Shown here: piece by piece, positions 5,873-12,046 of the stretch | Position numbering within the stretch: position 1 is the first letter of the stretch | Layout of the letters: each line of letters opens with the position of its first letter | Assembly (NCBI GenBank): GCA_009774615.1 | Contig: VSOC01000097.1 | Span: forward strand, 1-12,046 | Direction of reading: 5' to 3' | DNA: 12,046 bases | From: Lachnospiraceae bacterium | GTDB lineage: Bacteria > Bacillota > Clostridia > Lachnospirales > Lachnospiraceae | Position numbers and translations under genes: made by a program | Notes under the pieces: model-generated | Databases searched by the model: none | Told to the model about the DNA's origin: nothing | The model's input: the letters and a program-made list of their open reading frames with translations, nothing else

Positions 5873-7182
5873 AATCAAAAAAAGAAAAAGAAAAAAATAG
5901 AAGGAAGGTGAAGTTTATCCGCAGGTATATTGTGTTTGTCAGCAAAGATCATTATAATCCACTGGGAATTGTAAGAACCCTGGGTGAAGCACATATAAAA
6001 CCCATTGTTGTGGTGGTAAAAGGGGAGCCTAAACTAGTATCAAAGAGCAGATATGTTAAGATTAAACATTTTGTTGACAGTCCGGAAGATGGACTCAAGC
6101 TCATCCTTTCAAAATATGCTGTGAGCAAAACCGAGAAATCATTTATTTTAACGGGAGATGATGTGACGGTTTCCCTGCTTGATATGCATTATAATGAATT
6201 AAAGGACTATTTTTATTTCTATAATGCAGGGGAAAATGGACGTATCCGGCAATTTATGAATAAAGATGTGCTAAATCATCTTGCCTTAAAGCATGGATTT
6301 AATGTTCCCCGAACGTGGAAGGTAAGTCCCGGCGAAATTCCCGAAGATTTGGAGTATCCGATTATTACAAAAGCAACCCATTCATTTGGTGCGGAATGGA
6401 AAAATATTGTATTTATTTGCCGAAATGAAGAAGATTTGTGTGAAGCCTTTAAAAAGATAAAAAGTGAAAAGATTTTATTACAGCAGTATATAGAAAAAAC
6501 GGACGAGCAATCCTATGAGGGATTTAGTGTAAACCATGGAAAAAATGTATTTTTTAGCGTGCAGAATAATGAGGTCTATCATCTAAAAGATAAATATGCA
6601 CCATTTTGGAGAAACAAAAATGTCCATGATAAATCCTTTACAGCAAAGGCATCCAGGATGCTTGCTGAAATTGGATTTGAGGGAATTTTTGAATTTGAAT
6701 TTATCGTTGGAGCGGATAAAAAACTGTATTTTCTGGAAATTAATTTCCGGAATACAGCCAATGGATGGACAACAACCGTAGCAGGGATGCCGTCAGCCAC
6801 ACTGTGGTGTGCATCGATGCTTGAGGGAAAGATTGTCAATGGATGCTATAAAGAAATTCCAGATGGATTTACTACGATGGCAGAATGTTTTGATTATGAT
6901 GTCAGAGTAAAAACAGGAAGGATTTCACGCCGGGAATGGATGAAACAGTATAAGAAGGCGAATGCAAAGCTGTATCGGGGAAGAAAAGATATTCGTCCCT
7001 TTTTTTCTTTTCTCTGGTACAAGTATACGAAAATGCGTGTTGAGAAAAAATACGGCAAGGGAAAAGGTGAACGAATTATGGAATTGATAATTATCTTGTT
7101 TTTAGGCGGGTGGATATTTATTGGCGGATATTTGAGCTACAGAAATATCCGGAAAGAATATCGTGGAGATGAAACGAAATGA
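5866..7182 (+). CDS. ATP-grasp ligase 2 with a C-terminal transmembrane tail
   Basis: A second, divergent ATP-grasp protein of 438 aa. The core begins at RRYIVFVSKDHYNPLG (19-34). PIITKATHSFGAEW (165-178) contains the lid lysine Lys169. ILLQQYIEK (203-211) is the adenine-side strand. FEFEFIVGADKKLYFLEINF (275-294), followed by RN, is the metal-binding segment. After the ligase domain come a basic helical stretch (about 355-404) and one hydrophobic segment (406-424) ending in a charged tail. ATP-grasp enzymes are normally soluble, so that tail is odd and may be a separate protein (see the nested ORF at 7078). Start ATG 5866 overlaps the upstream stop. The next 14 codons are Lys-rich and include two A7 runs. 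A GTG at 5908 is a less likely start because the AAGG before it is only 3 bases away. It shares an ATGA overlap (7179-7182) with the symporter gene. Confidence 0.83.
   Translation: MVKSKKEKEKNRRKVKFIRRYIVFVSKDHYNPLGIVRTLGEAHIKPIVVVVKGEPKLVSKSRYVKIKHFVDSPEDGLKLILSKYAVSKTEKSFILTGDDVTVSLLDMHYNELKDYFYFYNAGENGRIRQFMNKDVLNHLALKHGFNVPRTWKVSPGEIPEDLEYPIITKATHSFGAEWKNIVFICRNEEDLCEAFKKIKSEKILLQQYIEKTDEQSYEGFSVNHGKNVFFSVQNNEVYHLKDKYAPFWRNKNVHDKSFTAKASRMLAEIGFEGIFEFEFIVGADKKLYFLEINFRNTANGWTTTVAGMPSATLWCASMLEGKIVNGCYKEIPDGFTTMAECFDYDVRVKTGRISRREWMKQYKKANAKLYRGRKDIRPFFSFLWYKYTKMRVEKKYGKGKGERIMELIIILFLGGWIFIGGYLSYRNIRKEYRGDETK
7062..7070 (+). promoter_or_regulatory. Internal ribosome binding site near the 3' end of ATP-grasp gene 2
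   Basis: AAAAGGTGA lies 7 bases upstream of the in-frame ATG at 7078. Spacing and sequence suit independent initiation of the small membrane protein encoded from 7078 to 7182. It lies inside coding sequence, so a chance match is possible. Confidence 0.5.
7078..7182 (+). CDS. Possible nested small membrane protein (34 aa), candidate symporter accessory subunit
   Basis: The last 34 codons of the second ATP-grasp frame start with an ATG preceded by a good AAGGTGA site. They encode one hydrophobic segment (ELIIILFLGGWIFIGGYLSY) followed by a charged cytoplasmic-type tail rich in Arg, Lys and Glu. The stop overlaps the symporter start as ATGA. Tiny single-span proteins encoded just before sodium:solute symporters are known as accessory subunits in several bacteria. 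Either this is such a protein with its own initiation, or it has become fused in frame to the ligase. The sequence alone cannot tell whether fusion, separate protein or both are made. Confidence 0.5.
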   Translation: MELIIILFLGGWIFIGGYLSYRNIRKEYRGDETK

Positions 7183-8753
7183 ATGTATATGTCATTGGAA
7201 TGGCAATTTCTTTTGTTATCTATTTAATTATCGGATATTGCGTCAGTAAAAAAGTAAAAGATGCCAATGATTTTTATGTGGCAGGAAGAAACGCTCCGGT
7301 TCTTTTGATTGTTGGTTCCATGATTGCTTCTTACGTCAGTACAGGAATGTTTATGGGGGATGCAGGAGAGTATTATTGCGGGCTTTTTTCACCAATGACC
7401 ATTCTGGCGACAATGCAGGTTGTGGGATACATCCTGGGCGCAGTATTCTTTGGAAGGTATCTTAGGAGATCAAAGGTTTTTACAATTCCGGATTTTTTCG
7501 GACAGCGCTTCTGTTCTGAAAAAGTGAGAAAGTTAGCTACAATTACATCCATAATTACAATGACGGTTTATTTACTGTCCGTTGTCCAGGGCGTGGGTAC
7601 ATTGATGTATGTGGTGACAGGGCTTAATTATAATTTCTGTATCACCGCTGCAGTTATTGTCTTTAGTTTTGTATCCATTATTTCCGGTTCCCGAGGTGTA
7701 TTGATCACCGATACACTGATGTTTGCCGTATTTACCGGTGCATTAATTTTCGCTGTGTTGGTTATTACCGGTAAAAGCGGCGGCTGGTATTCGGTTGTAG
7801 AACAGCTGAAAAACTTTGAAGTAAAGGGGCTTTTGGCTTGGAGCGGAAATCTGGATTATATGTATCCTACAGGGGTTGAAAATATTATCTGGGGGATTGT
7901 ATATGGTATTGTGTGGCTGTCGGTTTGTATGGTAGGACCATGGCAGTCCAGCCGGTATTTGATGGCAAAAAATGAACATACCGTCGTAAGATCTTCTCTG
8001 TATTCTGCATTTGGTATTTTTGCATTGCAGTTATTGGTCGGTATGGGAGCTGTTACGGTTAATCTCTATCACCCGGAGCTGGAAAGTGCTTCCCATGTTT
8101 TAATATGGGCATCGATGAATATTCTGCCAACCGCTCTTGGGGTTTTTCTCCTGACGGGAGTGCTGGCAGCAGGAATTTCTTCTGCAACCACCTTTTTATC
8201 CTTGATAGGTTCATCTGTGGCAAATGATATACATAGGGGAAAAGGAAATTCAATTAAAACCGGACAGGTATCAATGCTTGCAGTAAGCATAATTGTTTTG
8301 CTGCTTGCCGTATTGAATCCGCCGCAGATTTTTTGGATTATGTATTTTGGCGGCGCTATTGTTGCAAGTGCATGGATGCCTATAGCATTGGTAAGCGTGC
8401 TGTCAAAACGGGTTACGAAGACAGGGGCTTTTATTGGGATGCTGGCAGGTTTTTGCGGATGCTTTATTTTTAAGATGTATACCAATATCGCTGGAATCAC
8501 ACTTCCGGCAATTTTTGATCCTGTAGTTATAGGAATTTTGCTTAACATTATTGGCATCGTCATCGGTTCAGCGTTTACCCAGGTATCGGAAGAAGAAAAA
8601 GCTGCCAGGGAGAAATTATTTATCGTGCCAGAGGAAGAAAAGCTGCCGATGGAAATGAAAAAAACCTTAAACTATATGAAATTTGCGCCCTGGCTGGGCG
8701 TACTTGTCATTGTGATTTTATCCATCGTCTGGGTTATTCCTTATACAATATAA
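7179..8753 (+). CDS. Sodium:solute symporter (SSS family)
   Basis: A 524-aa integral membrane transporter with about 13 hydrophobic segments and the layout of the SSS family (PutP, PanF and SGLT relatives). Characteristic pieces are DFYVAGRNAP (31-40), GSMIASYVSTGMFMGDAG (46-63) in the first core helix, SGSRGVLITDTLMF in the middle, the cytoplasmic loop GPWQSSRYLMAKNE, and GISSATTFLSLIGSS followed by ANDIHR in the sodium-site helix region. It imports a small solute (in the family: amino acids, pantothenate, sugars, carboxylates and others) with sodium; the solute here is unknown. The start overlaps the ATP-grasp 2 stop (ATGA). A symporter of this family inside a polysaccharide locus is unusual, since such loci normally carry flippases or ABC exporters. 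Tight coupling to two ligases suggests it supplies their substrate. Confidence 0.92.
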   Translation: MNVYVIGMAISFVIYLIIGYCVSKKVKDANDFYVAGRNAPVLLIVGSMIASYVSTGMFMGDAGEYYCGLFSPMTILATMQVVGYILGAVFFGRYLRRSKVFTIPDFFGQRFCSEKVRKLATITSIITMTVYLLSVVQGVGTLMYVVTGLNYNFCITAAVIVFSFVSIISGSRGVLITDTLMFAVFTGALIFAVLVITGKSGGWYSVVEQLKNFEVKGLLAWSGNLDYMYPTGVENIIWGIVYGIVWLSVCMVGPWQSSRYLMAKNEHTVVRSSLYSAFGIFALQLLVGMGAVTVNLYHPELESASHVLIWASMNILPTALGVFLLTGVLAAGISSATTFLSLIGSSVANDIHRGKGNSIKTGQVSMLAVSIIVLLLAVLNPPQIFWIMYFGGAIVASAWMPIALVSVLSKRVTKTGAFIGMLAGFCGCFIFKMYTNIAGITLPAIFDPVVIGILLNIIGIVIGSAFTQVSEEEKAAREKLFIVPEEEKLPMEMKKTLNYMKFAPWLGVLVIVILSIVWVIPYTI

Positions 8754-8763
8754 TAATATAAGC

Positions 8764-8802
8764 ACTAAAGATAAGAACTCAAGATAAAGGCTAAATATAA
8801 GG
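8764..8802 (+). repeat. 13-nt degenerate tandem repeat x3 before the phosphoglycosyl transferase gene
   Basis: Three 13-base units (8764-8776, 8777-8789, 8790-8802) have the approximate form rCTmAAkATAArg. They fill most of the 55-base gap after the symporter gene. The end of the last unit merges with the AAGGA ribosome binding site of the next gene. Confidence 0.65.
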
Positions 8803-8808
8803 ATAGGA

Positions 8809-9453
8809 ATGTTGAAAATGATTTATAACCGATATGTAAAACGTATGTTGGATATTATACTGTCGTTAGCTGCAATTATCTGTTTAAGTCCCGTTTTTTT
8901 AATTGTAGCTGCAGTTGTCTGTATTACCATGGGTTTTCCTGTTTTATTTTCACAGGAGCGAATGGGAAAGGATGAAAAGGTATTCCGTCTGTATAAGTTT
9001 CGCTCAATGACAAATGCAAAGGATAAAAACGGGAAGCTTCTGCCGGAACAAAAACGATTGACGAAAGCCGGAAAACTTCTGCGCTCGCTTTCGGTCGATG
9101 AACTGCCGGAGCTTTTTTCGATATTAGCCGGGGATATGTCATTTGTCGGTCCAAGACCATTGCCGGTATATTATAAGCCTTATTTTCTTCCTAAGGAAAG
9201 AGTAAGGCATAAGGTTCGCGGAGGATTAATTCCCAGTGACGACCTTTCTGGAAAAGTAATGACAACCTGGGAAGAACAGTTTGCCTATGATGTGTACTAT
9301 GCAAACCATGTTTCTTTTTTATTGGATGTGAAGATCATCCTTAGGACATTGATGATATTGGTTGACAGAGTTAGGACGGATTATGGGAAATGTGAAAGAA
9401 TGCATTTAAGTGAATACAGAAAAAATATGGATATTAAAGGCAGGATATTGTAA
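8809..9453 (+). CDS. PglC-type monotopic phosphoglycosyl transferase (initiating sugar transferase)
   Basis: A 214-aa enzyme that transfers a sugar phosphate from a UDP-sugar to undecaprenyl phosphate, the first membrane step of repeat-unit assembly. A hydrophobic re-entrant helix spans about 13-40, with the Ser-Pro break at 27-28. FSQERMGKDEKVFRLYKFRS (47-66) is the family's basic/aromatic block. The catalytic Asp-Glu pair is in SVDELPELF (95-103; Asp97-Glu98). GDMSFVGPRPLP (108-119) completes the core. The distal block keeps WEEQFAYDVYY (154-164) but reads VRGGLIPSDDLSGK (136-149) where many relatives have an RPGITGWAQV-like segment. AAGGA at 8799-8803 supports ATG 8809; ATG 8818 is a possible alternative. 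The stop overlaps the next start as TAATG. The substrate is plausibly the 6-deoxy-HexNAc made by the dehydratase and SDR, which is an inference. Confidence 0.92.
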   Translation: MLKMIYNRYVKRMLDIILSLAAIICLSPVFLIVAAVVCITMGFPVLFSQERMGKDEKVFRLYKFRSMTNAKDKNGKLLPEQKRLTKAGKLLRSLSVDELPELFSILAGDMSFVGPRPLPVYYKPYFLPKERVRHKVRGGLIPSDDLSGKVMTTWEEQFAYDVYYANHVSFLLDVKIILRTLMILVDRVRTDYGKCERMHLSEYRKNMDIKGRIL

Positions 9454-10307
9454 TGCATAATGTGCTGATTATTGGAAAAGAAAGTTACATTGGGGAAGCA
9501 TTGAATCGCTGGCTAAAAAAAAGTCCTGAATTATATTACACGGAGATTGTATCACCACGAAATAACGAATGGAAGAAAACCGATTTTTCCAGATTTACTA
9601 CCGTTGTTCATTTGGCAGGAATTGCCCATATCAATAAGATACCGAAAAGTATGAAATCCCTATTTTATCGGGTGAATAGAGATTTAACGATTGAAATCGG
9701 GAAATATGCAAAGGAACAAGGTGTTAAGCACTTTGTTTATTTTAGTTCAATGAATGTATATGGGGATAATTGTGAAAGAATTACAGATAAGAACACAGAA
9801 AATCCTACCAGCTTTTATGGCGATAGTAAATTACAGGGAGAAATTGGACTTAGAAAATTAGAAGATAAAAATTTTATTATAGCCTATATCCGACCGCCGT
9901 TTGTGTATGGCAATGGATGTAAGGGGAACTATCATGTGATAAGTAAAATTGCAAAAAAAACACCAATATTCCCTACATATAAAAATAAAAAAAGCATGAT
10001 TTACATTGATAATTTATGTGAATTTGTACGACGGATGATTGATGATGAGGCTGGAGGGATTTTTACCCCGCAAAATAAAGAACTGGTCAGCACTTCTGAT
10101 TTAGTGAAAGAAATTGCAAAGGTAAATAGACATAAAGTGTTTTTTACAGGGGTTTTTAACTTTATAATCCCTTGGGGGATAAAATGGAATAAAAATATGC
10201 AAAGGGCATTTATCAACGATTACTATGATTTGCCAATATCCAATGATTATAACTTTGAATATTGTATTGTGGATTTTAGGGAGAGCATTAAACGAACAGA
10301 AGAATAA
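9453..10307 (+). CDS. NAD(P)-dependent epimerase/dehydratase-family SDR, likely UDP-4-keto sugar reductase or epimerase
   Basis: A 284-aa extended SDR. The nucleotide-binding loop is GKESYIG (8-14), a variant of GxxGxxG lacking the middle glycine. VVHLAGIAH is at 51-59, the catalytic Ser is in YFSSMNVYG (96-104), and YGDSK (122-126) supplies Tyr122 and Lys126. RPPFVYGNG (147-155) is the substrate-side motif. The length is on the short side for GalE but suits ketoreductases. Lying directly behind a phosphoglycosyl transferase in a locus that begins with a 4,6-dehydratase, it is a good candidate to reduce UDP-4-keto-6-deoxy-GlcNAc to a QuiNAc- or FucNAc-type donor, as in other polysaccharide loci. 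An epimerase role cannot be excluded. The start shares one base with the upstream stop. The AT content rises noticeably from here on. Confidence 0.8.
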   Translation: MHNVLIIGKESYIGEALNRWLKKSPELYYTEIVSPRNNEWKKTDFSRFTTVVHLAGIAHINKIPKSMKSLFYRVNRDLTIEIGKYAKEQGVKHFVYFSSMNVYGDNCERITDKNTENPTSFYGDSKLQGEIGLRKLEDKNFIIAYIRPPFVYGNGCKGNYHVISKIAKKTPIFPTYKNKKSMIYIDNLCEFVRRMIDDEAGGIFTPQNKELVSTSDLVKEIAKVNRHKVFFTGVFNFIIPWGIKWNKNMQRAFINDYYDLPISNDYNFEYCIVDFRESIKRTEE

Positions 10308-10322
10308 GGAAGGTTAGTCCAT

Positions 10323-11219
10323 ATGACGCAAGAGTATTTTTCAATGAATGATCTAGGTGAGGGGGGGCTTAGAAACCTCCAAAAGAAGTGCTTGGAAATA
10401 CTTGTGTATTTCAAAAAGATATGTGATGAGAATAAACTTACTTTTTATCTTGCAGGAGGCACTGCAATAGGAGCACTTCGCCATAAGGGTTTTATTCCAT
10501 GGGATGATGATATTGATGTTTTTATGCCTCGACCGGATTATGAGAAACTTACTAGAATTTGGACAGAGGTAGCTGATACATCAAGATATGTGTTTATTCG
10601 TAGCTCCCGTAATGTGAATTATCACCACCATGCAGCAAGCATCGTTGATGTAAATACAACATGGATAGAGGAACGCAACGAAAATAACGATGTTCCCCAA
10701 GGTGTAATGATAGATGTTATTCCACTTGATGGATGTCCAGATTCAAATTTCAGAAGATTTTTCCAGCTTTATAATGCCCTTAAATTTGCAGTATTTAATG
10801 TTCAACGATTACCTGAAAATAAAAACAAAAAAATATATTGTGCAACTAAAATCGTTCTTGGTATATTCCGCAGCAAGTGGATAAGAGATACCATATGGAT
10901 TTCCTCGGAAAAGCGGATGACTAGGTATGGATTTTATTCCAATAAGAATATAACAGAACTTATTGGAGAGCTATATGGTATGGTTGAAAAGCATCCTTTG
11001 GAAGATTTTGCTACAACCATTGAGGTGGATTTTGAAGGCTATAAAATGCCCTTGATGAAAGGATATGATGCTTATTTGAAATCTGTCTTCGGAGATTACA
11101 TGCAACTGCCGCCATTGGAAAAACGAGTTCCAAAAACACATCTTGTTTATGGGAATTTGAAGCAACCATATAAGAAGTATAGAGGAATATACTATTTGAA
11201 AGGAATCGAAGAAAAATGA
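10323..11219 (+). CDS. LicD-family phosphotransferase
   Basis: A 298-aa protein with the LicD signature of the nucleotidyltransferase superfamily: LAGGTAIGALRHKGFIPWDD (residues 43-62) followed at once by DIDVFMPRPDYEKL. The Asp-rich WDDDID supplies the metal ligands. VMIDVIPLDG further on is also typical. LicD proteins move a phospho-substituent (classically phosphocholine, in other relatives apparently alditol phosphates) from a CDP-linked donor to a sugar of a cell-surface glycan. The start at ATG 10323 has AAGGAAGG at 10306-10313, overlapping the upstream stop. The gene ends in an ATGA overlap with a cytidylyltransferase gene, which is a likely source of the CDP-donor. Confidence 0.92.
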   Translation: MTQEYFSMNDLGEGGLRNLQKKCLEILVYFKKICDENKLTFYLAGGTAIGALRHKGFIPWDDDIDVFMPRPDYEKLTRIWTEVADTSRYVFIRSSRNVNYHHHAASIVDVNTTWIEERNENNDVPQGVMIDVIPLDGCPDSNFRRFFQLYNALKFAVFNVQRLPENKNKKIYCATKIVLGIFRSKWIRDTIWISSEKRMTRYGFYSNKNITELIGELYGMVEKHPLEDFATTIEVDFEGYKMPLMKGYDAYLKSVFGDYMQLPPLEKRVPKTHLVYGNLKQPYKKYRGIYYLKGIEEK

Positions 11220-11932
11220 ATATAGCTGTTATTTTTGCTGGCGGTACAGGTCAGAGAATGCAGAGCAGGACAAAACCTAAACAGTTTTTGGAATTGCATG
11301 GTAAACCAATTATTATCTATACACTTGAACAGTTTGAGAATACAGATGAAATCAATGGGATTGTCGTTGTATGTTTGAAAGAATGGATTGACTATTGTTG
11401 GAAACTGATTAAAAAGTTCGGATTGACTAAGGTTATTGATGTAATTCCAGGGGGGTCTACCGGTTTTCAATCTCGCTATAAGGGTTTGATAAGGGTTCAT
11501 GAATTATATGATACAGACGCAATTATTCTGATGCATGATGGTGTAAGACCCCTGATTGATCAGGAAACAATTCTTGCAGATATTGAATGTGTTAAAAAAA
11601 ACGGTTCTGCAATAACTGTTTCTGCTGCATCTGAAACTGTGGCAGTAAAAAATGAAGCAGGAATAATAGGAGAAATATTAGACCGCAGCAGATGTCAACT
11701 GGCTAAAGCCCCACAGTGCTTCTATCTCGGGGAACTCCTTGATGCACATGAGAGGGCGATGCGGGAAGGGATCGAGGATTGTATTGATTGTGCTTACCTA
11801 ATGCAAAGCCAAGGATATAAAGTTTTTTCCGTTGAAGGGAACCCAGAAAATATAAAAATAACAACCCCATCAGATTTTTATATTTTTAGGGCTATTGTTG
11901 ATGCACGTGAGAATTCACAGATATTCGGGTGA
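11216..11932 (+). CDS. IspD/TarI-like cytidylyltransferase
   Basis: A 238-aa enzyme that makes a CDP-linked alcohol from CTP and a phosphorylated polyol. The nucleotide-binding signature AGGTGQRM is at residues 8-15, KPKQF at 20-24, HDGVRPLI at 107-114, and NIKITTPSDF at 212-221, the usual end motif of the family. Sequence alone does not separate IspD (methylerythritol phosphate, isoprenoids) from TarI/Bcs1-like enzymes (ribitol phosphate). Overlap with the LicD gene by ATGA favours a role in making the CDP-alditol donor for LicD rather than housekeeping isoprenoid synthesis. No reductase of the TarJ type is visible within the window. Its stop overlaps a following ORF. Confidence 0.88.
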   Translation: MNIAVIFAGGTGQRMQSRTKPKQFLELHGKPIIIYTLEQFENTDEINGIVVVCLKEWIDYCWKLIKKFGLTKVIDVIPGGSTGFQSRYKGLIRVHELYDTDAIILMHDGVRPLIDQETILADIECVKKNGSAITVSAASETVAVKNEAGIIGEILDRSRCQLAKAPQCFYLGELLDAHERAMREGIEDCIDCAYLMQSQGYKVFSVEGNPENIKITTPSDFYIFRAIVDARENSQIFG

Positions 11933-12046
11933 TGATGTCGATAAAGAGAAGATTAAAAGCAATAAAGAAAACCAGATTATATAATTTTATAGCAGATTCT
12001 TTTTTCTATATGCAAAGAGTGTTTTTTTTGCTGGTATATATAATAT
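11932..12046 (+). CDS. Partial ORF cut by the window end, unidentified
   Basis: An ATG at 11932 (a second at 11935) overlaps the cytidylyltransferase stop as ATGA, and the frame stays open for 38 codons to the window edge. The visible start is a basic helix (MMSIKRRLKAIKKTRLYN) followed by an aromatic and hydrophobic stretch. Basic N-termini of this kind occur in CDP-glycerol/CDP-ribitol phosphotransferases and other membrane-associated glycan enzymes, which would suit the neighbours, but the fragment is too short to assign. No strong ribosome binding site is seen, so translation would depend on coupling. Confidence 0.5.
   Translation, partial: MMSIKRRLKAIKKTRLYNFIADSFFYMQRVFFLLVYII

Noticed and set aside
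6596..6781. A 61-codon + strand frame inside ATP-grasp gene 2
   Set aside because: It is an out-of-frame shadow of a conserved ligase segment with no good ribosome binding site.
8069..8563. A 164-codon open frame on the minus strand inside the symporter gene
   Set aside because: It is antisense to conserved transmembrane coding sequence and resembles no known protein; it is best explained by codon bias on the other strand.
12020..12030. T-run near the right edge as a terminator
   Set aside because: It has no GC-rich stem before it and lies inside an ORF that remains open to the window end.

Overview
The window is one strand-uniform, tightly packed gene cluster. All supported genes are on the + strand and no gap between genes exceeds about 115 bases. 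It reads as the 5' part of a surface-polysaccharide (capsule/exopolysaccharide) locus of a low-to-moderate GC Gram-positive, most likely a gut Clostridia member of the Lachnospiraceae type. That assignment is an inference from four things: the LoaP-like antiterminator gene followed at once by a membrane UDP-sugar 4,6-dehydratase, strong GGAGG-type ribosome binding sites, AT-rich spacers, and a LicD plus IspD/TarI-like pair.

Layout. Module A (70-2693): a LoaP/NusG-paralogue antiterminator and a CapD/PglF/WbpM-type dehydratase that overlap by ATGA. Module B (2792-4673): a PIG-L/LmbE-type N-deacetylase and a fold-III PLP (LysA-like) decarboxylase homologue, one base apart. Module C (4790-8753): two different ATP-grasp ligases overlapping by 7 bases, then a sodium:solute symporter. 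The second ligase ends in a transmembrane tail that may be a separate small symporter subunit with its own ribosome binding site. Module D (8809 to the window end): a PglC-type phosphoglycosyl transferase, an SDR epimerase/reductase, a LicD phosphotransferase, an IspD/TarI-like cytidylyltransferase and a truncated ORF, all overlapping or nearly so.

The three gaps that separate the modules are not random sequence. Each is filled by a different degenerate tandem repeat: 30 nt x3, about 38 nt x2.5 and 13 nt x3. Two further in-frame repeat arrays lie inside loaP (18 nt and 24 nt).

How the genes may work together (inference). LoaP keeps RNA polymerase processive along a long operon. The dehydratase makes UDP-4-keto-6-deoxy-HexNAc, the SDR could reduce it to a QuiNAc/FucNAc-type sugar, and the phosphoglycosyl transferase would load the first sugar phosphate on undecaprenyl phosphate. 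LicD with the cytidylyltransferase would add a phospho-substituent such as an alditol phosphate. Modules B and C are the unusual part. Deacetylase, amino-acid-decarboxylase homologue, two ATP-grasp ligases and a substrate importer suggest a cassette that frees a sugar amine and acylates it with an imported or modified amino acid. I know of no named system with this composition, so it is the best candidate here for an undescribed pathway.
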